DNA from: Puniceicoccales bacterium
Lineage (GTDB): Bacteria; Verrucomicrobiota; Verrucomicrobiia; Opitutales; JAIRLM01
DNA: 6,546 bases
Reading direction: 5' to 3'
Assembly (NCBI GenBank): GCA_031258995.1
Contig: JAIRMB010000002.1
Coordinates: forward strand, 1 to 6,546
The position numbers and the translations under genes are program-made. Positions 1 through 5,536 of this stretch are shown in pieces. Positions within the stretch are counted from its first letter, which is position 1. Each line of letters begins with the position of its first letter. The notes under the pieces were generated by a model that worked only from the letters and a program-made list of their open reading frames with translations, was not told where the DNA came from and made no database searches.

Positions 1-284
1 ATGTCCTGCAGTAGCCGTGCGGTAAATTTGCCAGGCACGTCACCATCCGGGCGGTAATACTCTGGGACCACCAAACAGGGATCAATTGTTTCACTAATTT
101 TTTCCGTTGGCAGAGACACCTCAACGAGAGTAGCTAGTTCGGAGAAAAACACTCCGCGATCCATCGGCGTCGGCTGGACCGGAGGTGGAACAGGTCTGAT
201 GGCAGCGCCCCCTGTCTCATCCGCCCTACCGGTAGAAACGCTTGAGGTCTGTCCGTGAAACGCACCGACCCCGGAAAAAGTCAC
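1..284 (-). CDS. Partial unknown protein with disordered, Ser/Thr- and Pro-rich N-terminus (runs off left edge)
   Basis: Minus-strand frame open from a GTG at 284-282 to the window edge: 94 codons, with the C-terminus missing. It begins MTFSGVGAFHGQ. Residues 1-30 are rich in Ser, Thr and Gly, and residues 31-40 contain six prolines. A more ordinary, folded-looking stretch starts near Met41 (MDRGVFFSELATLVEVSLP). The same frame has an in-frame stop three codons before the GTG, so GTG is the only conventional start that keeps the whole frame; Met41 is the alternative. The GTG lies 4 nt after the stop of the 169-residue gene, which suggests co-transcription and possibly translational coupling. 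I recognise no family. A disordered start of this kind is common in type III secretion substrates, but that is only a suggestion. It is short of homology evidence and could simply be a hypothetical protein. Confidence 0.6.
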   Translation of the reverse strand, partial: MTFSGVGAFHGQTSSVSTGRADETGGAAIRPVPPPVQPTPMDRGVFFSELATLVEVSLPTEKISETIDPCLVVPEYYRPDGDVPGKFTARLLQD

Positions 285-288
285 AAAG

Positions 289-798
289 TCATTTTACCAT
301 TTCCCAGACTGAAAACAATCGATTTGTCACATCGCTTCGCAAGAATTTCGCAGCCGCCGCTATGAAATTGTAGTCGCGGTGTTCCGTAGGAAAATAGTAA
401 TTAACATGGGAGAAAAAAGTAATAAAAGCCGAATCGAGAGTTGCTATCGCTTCAACGCTCCAAAGGGGGATTTTTTGTTCGCTAATGCACAGAATGGTTG
501 CGAAAATGCGGGCGTACTTTTCCCAGTTGGGAGGGCCTATGAATACACTGTCACACAAATTTTTCCACTGCTTCGCATTTTTCGCAGTATCGCACTCACT
601 TCCCCAACTCCAATTGGCTTTCGCAAGTGTCGGAGCTTTGTTCTGTAAGATTTCTGTGATTACAGTTTGGATGCACTGCACCTCCATGGGCGACAGGTGG
701 ACCGTCAACCGCTTCCCAGAATTATCACGTTCACAGTAAATGGACGCCTTCCAATCCGGCTGGGGCGTGAAACGCACGAAGCGTGGATCCTCACTCAT
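289..798 (-). CDS. Unknown 169-residue protein
   Basis: Complete minus-strand frame from ATG to TGA. The protein starts MSEDPRFVRFTPQPDWKAS. It is mixed alpha/beta in appearance, roughly charge-balanced, and rich in Trp and aromatic residues, for example NWSWG near residues 62-66 and FFSHVNYYF near 128-136. I see no signal peptide, no clear transmembrane segment and no known catalytic motif. The start has no obvious Shine-Dalgarno sequence, as for other genes here. It is the first gene of a likely two-gene unit: the next gene begins 4 nt after its stop. It is divergent from the 340-residue gene. The coding DNA is AT-rich (21 G+C in bases 361-420), unlike the GC-rich genes at the right end of the window, which fits an accessory or transferred gene. 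Its size and pairing with a gene encoding a disordered N-terminus would suit a chaperone-substrate pair, but nothing in the sequence proves this. Two plus-strand frames overlapping it (379-648 and 485-739) look like shadows. Confidence 0.65.
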   Translation of the reverse strand: MSEDPRFVRFTPQPDWKASIYCERDNSGKRLTVHLSPMEVQCIQTVITEILQNKAPTLAKANWSWGSECDTAKNAKQWKNLCDSVFIGPPNWEKYARIFATILCISEQKIPLWSVEAIATLDSAFITFFSHVNYYFPTEHRDYNFIAAAAKFLRSDVTNRLFSVWEMVK

Positions 799-1050
799 CG
801 GAGTGACGAGCGTGCCTAGCGGAAAGGAAAGGTAAAGTAAAAAGTATGGCGATTATCCGCCAGGGACGGCTGGCAACTCGCAGTCATCTCCCGCGTAACT
901 TTCTTCTACTTCTCTCCGTTCCATGAGCCGGTGGCCAAAAAACGACGATCGTTCCTATTCAATTTTTTCTGAGTTCTAGAGAGGATTTTAACGCCTTTAC
1001 CATGAAAAAATATTTACGGCCGTTGCTTTCCAGCTAAACTCAGTATTGCT
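799..1050. promoter_or_regulatory. Divergent intergenic region, presumed to hold promoters for both flanking genes
   Basis: This 252-bp gap separates the starts of the 169-residue gene (minus) and the 340-residue gene (plus), so promoters for both should lie here. It contains an AT-rich stretch around 956-1016, an 8-bp palindrome ACGATCGT at 945-952, and a short inverted repeat at 859-874. On the minus strand the hexamer GATAAT (reverse complement of 852-857) resembles a -10 element, but the nearest -35-like TTGCCA is spaced too closely. No pair of hexamers on either strand fits sigma-70 well. Two tiny frames (846-926 and 1002-1037) start with ATG but lack other support. Confidence 0.35.
859..874. 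repeat. Short inverted repeat upstream of the 169-residue gene
   Basis: GCCAG, six bases, then CTGGC: a perfect 5-bp inverted repeat immediately beside the GATAAT-like hexamer on the minus strand. This is where an operator for the minus-strand unit could lie. Neither side has a T-tract, so it is not a terminator. A repeat this short can easily arise by chance. Confidence 0.2.
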
Positions 1051-2073
1051 GTGGACCCCATCACTCCCGCAGGAGACGGCAGTTTTAGGCGGAATCTAAG
1101 CTCGCCCCACTCGAATTCGCCCTCACAGAATTCAGCGCCAACCGGTCAGCTTCAAATTGGAGCGGAAAACGTCGGCAGGGTCGCGCGGAACTGTGGTGAA
1201 GGATCTAATCAGCTGAGTATCGGCCTTTACATGCAGTTTTTTGAGATATTCAAAAAATGCAGCGGAGACGATAAGGTGGAGGTCCCAACGCGAACAGGCG
1301 GAAAGGAGTCTGTCAAGCCTAGGGAAGTTTCTAACAGGCTCAACGAATTACTGACTAAAGCCACAGCTACGCCACTAAGCACCGATGAAGCTGCAGAGCT
1401 ACGTGGTCTTTTATTCAAGGCTGCCGAAATTCTCCTAGTAATTGTCAGGGATCCTGAATACAAAGATATGGCTGCGCGGATAGGCTTGAGCAGCGATCCA
1501 GATTCCGTTTCCAGAGTAGAAAATACTGCGACTGCCATCAAGCTCAACAACCTGGCAGAAGATCCGGACGCCGCGGCCCGCGAGAGGAAAAAGATAGCGG
1601 AGGAAACCATGAGGCGCGACTTCGCCGGCAAAATTGGTTCTCCCAAACTTTTCTTTTATGAGGATGCATTGCGCGATGCCCAAAAAAAGAAAGAAAACGG
1701 TAAGGATCCAGTCTACATCGCATGCCTAATCAGCTCGGAAACCGGGGAAGCGACCTATGGGCTCATGCGCCTAAATGCCGCCGGCGACGGATTTGAACCT
1801 TTTTCGCCCAAAGAGGAACTTAGGGCCCTATCAGATGCCCAAATTAACAAAATTTCCGATAGTAATCTTCAAGGGATGATTTTGGCGCTTAAACTGGAGG
1901 CGCAAGAGCAAGATCAAGCTGATGATTCGGTCGCGCTACAGTCCGCGCAACGTGGCTATTCGCCCGATGTGCTTCTATACCTCCTTCGACTGCACGGCGA
2001 AACTGATCCGGCGGCCATTATAGGTGACAGTCCGCCCACAGATGACGATCCAGAGCGAAGAGTGCCGGTGTAA
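1051..2073 (+). CDS. Unknown 340-residue hydrophilic protein, possible secreted effector
   Basis: Plus-strand frame from GTG to TAA. No ATG extends it upstream: the frame meets a stop at 1003-1005. Residues 1-31 hold seven Ser, two Thr and five Pro with Asn and Gln, a disordered pattern. From about residue 55 the protein looks largely helical, with a hydrophobic patch at 119-132 that is amphipathic rather than a membrane span. A Lys/Glu-rich helix, possibly coiled coil, runs about 170-215. A strand-rich patch follows at about 220-250, then helices to 315, and the tail (320-340) is acidic and Pro-containing. There is no classical Sec signal peptide and no catalytic motif I can name. G+C is intermediate (28/60 in bases 1321-1380). 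The disordered start, soluble helical body and lack of family suit a type III-type effector, as seen in Chlamydiae and some Verrucomicrobia. This is inference only; an ordinary cytoplasmic hypothetical protein is equally compatible. Confidence 0.75.
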   Translation: MDPITPAGDGSFRRNLSSPHSNSPSQNSAPTGQLQIGAENVGRVARNCGEGSNQLSIGLYMQFFEIFKKCSGDDKVEVPTRTGGKESVKPREVSNRLNELLTKATATPLSTDEAAELRGLLFKAAEILLVIVRDPEYKDMAARIGLSSDPDSVSRVENTATAIKLNNLAEDPDAAARERKKIAEETMRRDFAGKIGSPKLFFYEDALRDAQKKKENGKDPVYIACLISSETGEATYGLMRLNAAGDGFEPFSPKEELRALSDAQINKISDSNLQGMILALKLEAQEQDQADDSVALQSAQRGYSPDVLLYLLRLHGETDPAAIIGDSPPTDDDPERRVPV

Positions 2074-2088
2074 GCGGCAGGGGGTCTG

Positions 2089-2106
2089 TGCTTTTTTCAA
2101 AAGGCA
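2089..2106. terminator. Weak hairpin between convergent genes
   Basis: In the 36-bp gap between the stops of the 340-residue gene and the permease gene, TGCTTTT pairs with AAAGGCA, giving a 7-bp stem with one G-T pair and a TTCA loop. It is AT-rich, and neither strand has a strong T-run after it; the plus strand is followed only by AATTTA. It is the only candidate for a shared bidirectional terminator in this gap, and it is weak. Confidence 0.3.
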
Positions 2107-2109
2107 AAT

Positions 2110-3213
2110 TTAACGGCGAAAAAATAGGCCGGCAGAGAGAAACAGAAGAACGCCGTTGGGCACCCAAATGAGGAAATCCGGCCGAATGGCGGGCACATCC
2201 CGTAGCCAAGACAGGGCAACGGAGATAAAATGATAGGTCAAACAGAGAAAAATGGCCAGTAGGCCGTTGAGCGCCGTCTCTCGCCGACGTAGGCGGGCAG
2301 CCAGATGAAAAGCGATAAGCGAGAGTGGAATGATGGAAAACGCCATGGCCAGATTTTGTTGGATGGTAAAATTTACAGCCATGCGGCTCCGCCGGCGCTG
2401 TTCGGGGCCGCTTTCCTCCGAAGCGGGGCTGCCGCGGGCCGCGATGAGTTCAAATAAATTCATGTGTCGGATTCCCTTTTGAAGGGATTGTCCTCCCGAA
2501 AGGGACTGTTCCTCTGTGAAGTTCAGCGCAAATTCCTCGAAATGGAGGGTGGACCGATCACTACCGCCAATGCTTTCTAAAGAGCCATTTCGTAGAAGGA
2601 TTCGCAGTACAGCGCCCGGCGATGGGGGCAAAAATTCTCCCCTGGCCGCCCGGAGGAGAGCGACCGGCTCGCCGTCCGGTCCCAAATCCCAAATGTGTAA
2701 ATCCGTAAGCATTTTTTCATCCCCGCCACCGGCGTAGAAGATGCGGCCGGGAAATTCTCGGACGAACTGTCCGGAGCGGAGGAAGCGCTGCGGTTCCCGA
2801 AGAACAAATTCCTGCAGCTGCCTCCGATAGCCGTAGAGGGCTCGAGGTGCGGCAAAGAGGGTCACGGATAGGGAAAGCAGGCAGCCGAGGCAGGCCAACG
2901 CGAAGATGGGAACGGCGATCTGCCAACGGCTCACGCCGGCCGCTTCTAGGGCAAGGATTTCGCCGTCGGCCGCCATGCGCCCTATCGTCGCCAAAACTGC
3001 TAGAACCGCCCCCAAGGGAAGGGCATAGGCAAAGGCGAAGGGCAAAAAGGTCCAAAGGGTCCGCAGCAGCAGAGTTATGCCTACCCTTCCACCCGCCAGG
3101 AGGCCCAGCAGATCCCGAAAGGCGTTGCCGGCTAAAAATAGCAGCAGAAAGGCGCCAATGGTGCAGAGGGCAGTCCCAAACACAGAAAAAAAGATATGGC
3201 GCCGATAGAGCAT
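2110..3213 (-). CDS. LptF/LptG-family lipopolysaccharide export permease
   Basis: A 367-residue inner-membrane protein of the YjgP/YjgQ family, which is typically about 360 residues. In this family LptF and LptG pair with the LptB ATPase to lift LPS from the inner membrane onto the LptC/LptA bridge. The layout matches: transmembrane segments at about 8-30, 48-77 and 98-122; a large periplasmic beta-rich domain at about 125-275; then three more segments at about 285-305, 316-336 and 345-364. The family signature after TM2 is clear: LPLGAVLAVLATIGRMAADG (66-84) followed by EILALEAAGVS (85-95), which includes the conserved Glu and the AAGVS turn. The ATG start at 3213 lies 6 nt after the stop of the acetyltransferase gene, so the two are probably one transcript. 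I cannot tell LptF from LptG by eye and leave the symbol empty. The partner permease and LptB are not in this window. Confidence 0.9.
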   Translation of the reverse strand: MLYRRHIFFSVFGTALCTIGAFLLLFLAGNAFRDLLGLLAGGRVGITLLLRTLWTFLPFAFAYALPLGAVLAVLATIGRMAADGEILALEAAGVSRWQIAVPIFALACLGCLLSLSVTLFAAPRALYGYRRQLQEFVLREPQRFLRSGQFVREFPGRIFYAGGGDEKMLTDLHIWDLGPDGEPVALLRAARGEFLPPSPGAVLRILLRNGSLESIGGSDRSTLHFEEFALNFTEEQSLSGGQSLQKGIRHMNLFELIAARGSPASEESGPEQRRRSRMAVNFTIQQNLAMAFSIIPLSLIAFHLAARLRRRETALNGLLAIFLCLTYHFISVALSWLRDVPAIRPDFLIWVPNGVLLFLSAGLFFRR

Positions 3214-3219
3214 GGCTTA

Positions 3220-3789
3220 CTAGGCCATCTCGCCGAAACGCTTTTTCATTCGCAAGTAATCCACGGCTAACATGCCATAAATTTTCACGTCCCTAAAGGT
3301 GCCATCTTTGTAGTGGCCTTCCCGCCAGCAGCCTTCCAGCTGAAAGCCCAGCTTTTCCGCTACTCGCTGGGAAGCAATGTTTTCCACCATATGGGTGAGG
3401 TCTAAGCGATGCAATTTGAGTTCGTCGAAGCTGTAGTGAATCACCCGCCAAATTGCTTCTGTCATCAAGCCTTTCCCCCAGTAAGCCTTATCCATCCAGT
3501 AGCCAATTTCCCCTTTTTGGTTGGGGCCGTCGAGCGTGAGACTCGCAATGCCGATGAGTAAGTCTTCCTTTTGATCTACGATGGCCCAATAGGCGCACTG
3601 TTCCGGCTGTAGGCTTAGCACGCTCTGCAGCCATGCCCGCACCTGTTCCGGGTTAATGGGGTAGGTGAAATAAAGTAAAAACTTAGTAACTGCCCGTTCG
3701 CCCATAAACTCCGTAATGCGTTCCCCGTCCGTAATCTCCAAGGGACGTAGGCGCAGACGGTGGGACTTCAATTCGCGATGCCGGGACAC
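3220..3789 (-). CDS. GNAT-family N-acetyltransferase, RimJ/RimL-like
   Basis: With the GTG at 3789-3787 as start the product has 189 residues, the usual size for RimJ/RimL-type enzymes, which transfer acetyl from acetyl-CoA to an amino group, often a protein N-terminus. The N-terminal beta strand SHRLRLRPLEITDGERI (9-25) is typical. Motif A is GEIGYWMDKAYWGKGLMTEA (93-112), with the acetyl-CoA pyrophosphate-binding turn at W104-G-K-G-L. Motif B is NIASQRVAEKLGF (137-149), and the family ending DVKIYGML follows at 167-174. The frame extends upstream to an ATG at 4080, but those 97 residues have no GNAT character and would overlap the divergent gene. A TTG at 3771 is another possible start; no start has a good Shine-Dalgarno sequence. 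It lies 6 nt before the LptF/G gene and is probably cotranscribed with it. The acceptor substrate cannot be inferred; pairing with LPS export could mean an envelope substrate or just operon convenience. Confidence 0.88.
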   Translation of the reverse strand: MSRHRELKSHRLRLRPLEITDGERITEFMGERAVTKFLLYFTYPINPEQVRAWLQSVLSLQPEQCAYWAIVDQKEDLLIGIASLTLDGPNQKGEIGYWMDKAYWGKGLMTEAIWRVIHYSFDELKLHRLDLTHMVENIASQRVAEKLGFQLEGCWREGHYKDGTFRDVKIYGMLAVDYLRMKKRFGEMA

Positions 3790-3936
3790 GGCGCCATATG
3801 TGGAGAAAAAACGCCCATTGGCGAGATTTTTCACACCAGCTTGGAAATATGTTAGCTGAATGGTGTCCGAAAGTTTTTCCCAGTGAAAGACGCACTCCCA
3901 GCGAAAAACAAAGAAGGATTGCCAAAAATGTTGTAA
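3790..3936. promoter_or_regulatory. Divergent intergenic region between the acetyltransferase and the 529-residue gene
   Basis: This gap of about 147 bp lies between two divergent starts and must carry the promoters for both units, unless the upstream extension of the acetyltransferase is real. It is more AT-rich than the flanking coding DNA, with several A- and T-runs. I could not find a -35/-10 pair with correct spacing on either strand. Its exact ends depend on the start chosen for each gene. Confidence 0.35.
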
Positions 3937-5526
3937 ATGGCACCACGCCGTTCCAAAATGTTTTCCGTGGGCAAGTTGGGACAGATGGTCGTAGGGAAAT
4001 GGCTCCTTGCCGTCGGTGTGGCAGCCGGAGCTTTTGGCGAAATGGCCCCCAGGCCAGGCTGGGAACAGCCAGCCATTCAATTGCAGGTAGGTCCACTTAG
4101 GACTGTGGCTTCGGACGTTCTCGCCTTCGCACGGGAGCTATTTCCGGAGCAAAGCATACAGGTCGCCTCTTTGGTGTTGGTAGGCCTATGGGGCTATCCC
4201 GAGTTCCCCGGCCTGTCCCAGTCCGACCCGGTCAACATCTTCCTATTTCCCACAAAAGAGAACGGCTATGATTGGATTGCCTGTGCACGCATGGACGACG
4301 GCGGTGCCATTCGCTCCTCACTATCGCTGCAAAATCTCAGCACCAAAGAAGTAGGTGATTGGACCGTTATCGGATCTCGGGAAGAACCCTTGGCCACCGC
4401 CGTAAAAAATGGCCCAGGGGGAGCCCTATTGGCGCTGGCCGCCCGCCCCCTGCAAAATGACTTTCGTTTAGACGTTCATCCCGATCTGGTAGAACGATTT
4501 TTAGTTACCCACGGGAAAGCACTTTGGGGCAATTTCGTCGAAAAAGGTGAGCGGAGTGGCCACCTGCCTTCCCTTCCCCGCCCCAATCTGCTGGAAAATT
4601 TTGCCCAGCAAATAGAGGGACTGAGCGCCGTCGGAGATTTTCGAGGAAAAACCTTTCTAGGCAGCTTACGTCTATCTGCGCGGGAAGGATCGGACCTGGC
4701 GCACGTTCTCTGTGCGCCGGAAAAACAAATCGGCCCACTGCACATTGCCAAAGCACTGCCGGCCAGCGGCCAATTCCAATTGCTCTTCCGCTGCGATCCG
4801 GAAAAGCTTTGTCAGACCCTGAAGTTGTGCCTGAACCATTGCATCGGCGGCGATCTGTGCGGCGTTTCCGAACAGGAGATCTGTAACTTTCTGGAGGAAG
4901 TGTTTTCCCGCTTCGCCGGCACCGTCGCATCCCGATCTTCCGCCGACGGCACGGTACGGCGGCTCATCGCCATAGATGTGGGCCGAAAGCGGCTGGGCGA
5001 TTGGGCCGAATTTGTTTGCGAGAGGCTCATCCCCGCCCTTACCGCCCAGGCGGGACCATTGCCGCTCGGCATGGACTTTCAACTCTCTGCCACGGCAGAT
5101 CGAGAGGCCTTTCATCACAGGGGCATTCCGGCAGTTTCCATCACCGTTCAGGCGGAGGGCTTCTTCAGCGCTCCCGGCGAAGAGGGGCCGGAGCAGATCC
5201 CATTCTCTTCCCGGGACCAATTTTTTTTCTGTTCCCTGGGGAACGCCATTGCCATGGCAAACGATGAAAAGGCCCTACGCGAAACGGTGGATGACTTCCT
5301 AAACGGTGGCCCGACGGGACCTTCCTTCGCCGAGGCGATGCCTTTTGGGCCGGACGCGGTCGCCCGCGCCCACGTGGACCTGCTGGAGCTGTTCGGCCTA
5401 GAAGGGCAAGGGAAGGGCATCGATCTCATCGTCCGATTCCGTGAGGGGTCCGCGGTCATCGATTTTTCACTAGATGGCGGCGACTTGGGCGTAGTCCTCC
5501 GTGCCACCGGCGATCCCTGCGAGTAA
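3937..5526 (+). CDS. Unknown 529-residue protein, probably exported
   Basis: Long plus-strand frame ending TAA. Three ATGs compete: 3937, 3958 and 3985. The third gives the cleanest Sec signal: MVVGK, then a hydrophobic core WLLAVGVAAGAFG, with possible cleavage before Glu35 (A-F-G at -3 to -1). The longest frame is given here, so the first 7 to 16 residues may not be translated. The mature protein alternates helices with short beta strands and has no enzyme motif I recognise. Two stretches look alike in style: residues 112-160 (containing DWTVIGSREEPLATAVKNG) and 429-457 (FFFCSLGNAIAMANDEKALR and on). Both read as a 'value shown, then stored entry, then helix' unit, as in large repetitive exported proteins such as the DUF3352 type. 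That comparison is from memory and tentative. Six cysteines cluster at 286-316. The gene is divergent from the acetyltransferase and ends 4 nt from the ftsY stop. An outer-membrane or periplasmic role is inferred only from the signal sequence. Confidence 0.8.
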   Translation: MAPRRSKMFSVGKLGQMVVGKWLLAVGVAAGAFGEMAPRPGWEQPAIQLQVGPLRTVASDVLAFARELFPEQSIQVASLVLVGLWGYPEFPGLSQSDPVNIFLFPTKENGYDWIACARMDDGGAIRSSLSLQNLSTKEVGDWTVIGSREEPLATAVKNGPGGALLALAARPLQNDFRLDVHPDLVERFLVTHGKALWGNFVEKGERSGHLPSLPRPNLLENFAQQIEGLSAVGDFRGKTFLGSLRLSAREGSDLAHVLCAPEKQIGPLHIAKALPASGQFQLLFRCDPEKLCQTLKLCLNHCIGGDLCGVSEQEICNFLEEVFSRFAGTVASRSSADGTVRRLIAIDVGRKRLGDWAEFVCERLIPALTAQAGPLPLGMDFQLSATADREAFHHRGIPAVSITVQAEGFFSAPGEEGPEQIPFSSRDQFFFCSLGNAIAMANDEKALRETVDDFLNGGPTGPSFAEAMPFGPDAVARAHVDLLELFGLEGQGKGIDLIVRFREGSAVIDFSLDGGDLGVVLRATGDPCE

Positions 5527-5536
5527 AGCTCTACTC
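5521..5536. repeat. Perfect inverted repeat across two convergent stop codons
   Basis: GAGTA (5521-5525), six bases AAGCTC, then TACTC (5532-5536). The repeat covers parts of the TAA stop of the 529-residue gene and the TAG stop of ftsY. It is the only visible symmetrical element at this convergent junction, where only 4 nt separate the stops. With a 5-bp stem and no T-tract it is not a convincing intrinsic terminator. Termination may rely on Rho, or transcripts may overlap. Confidence 0.35.

Noticed and set aside
379..739. Plus-strand frames of 84-89 residues opposite the 169-residue gene.
   Set aside because: They overlap each other and the longer minus-strand frame, and their composition is not protein-like.
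254..777. The 12-mer cgtgaaacgcac occurs at 254-265 and again at 766-777, near the starts of the two minus-strand genes.
   Set aside because: It is read in different frames in the two proteins, it does not extend, and about one such 12-mer pair is expected by chance in a 6.5-kb window.
846..926. A 26-codon frame starting ATGGCGATTATC, preceded by a purine-rich GGAAAGGAAAGG.
   Set aside because: The purine run is too far from the ATG for a normal ribosome binding site, and the peptide has no recognisable features.
1002..1037. An 11-codon frame (MKKYLRPLLSS) just upstream of the 340-residue gene, resembling a leader peptide.
   Set aside because: It is very short, has no ribosome binding site, no attenuator hairpin and no codon run, and it lies in an AT-rich spacer where such frames arise by chance.
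3790..4080. N-terminal extension of the acetyltransferase frame back to ATG 4080.
   Set aside because: The extension lacks family similarity, and using it would overlap the start of the divergent long gene; the family's normal length is reached from GTG 3789.
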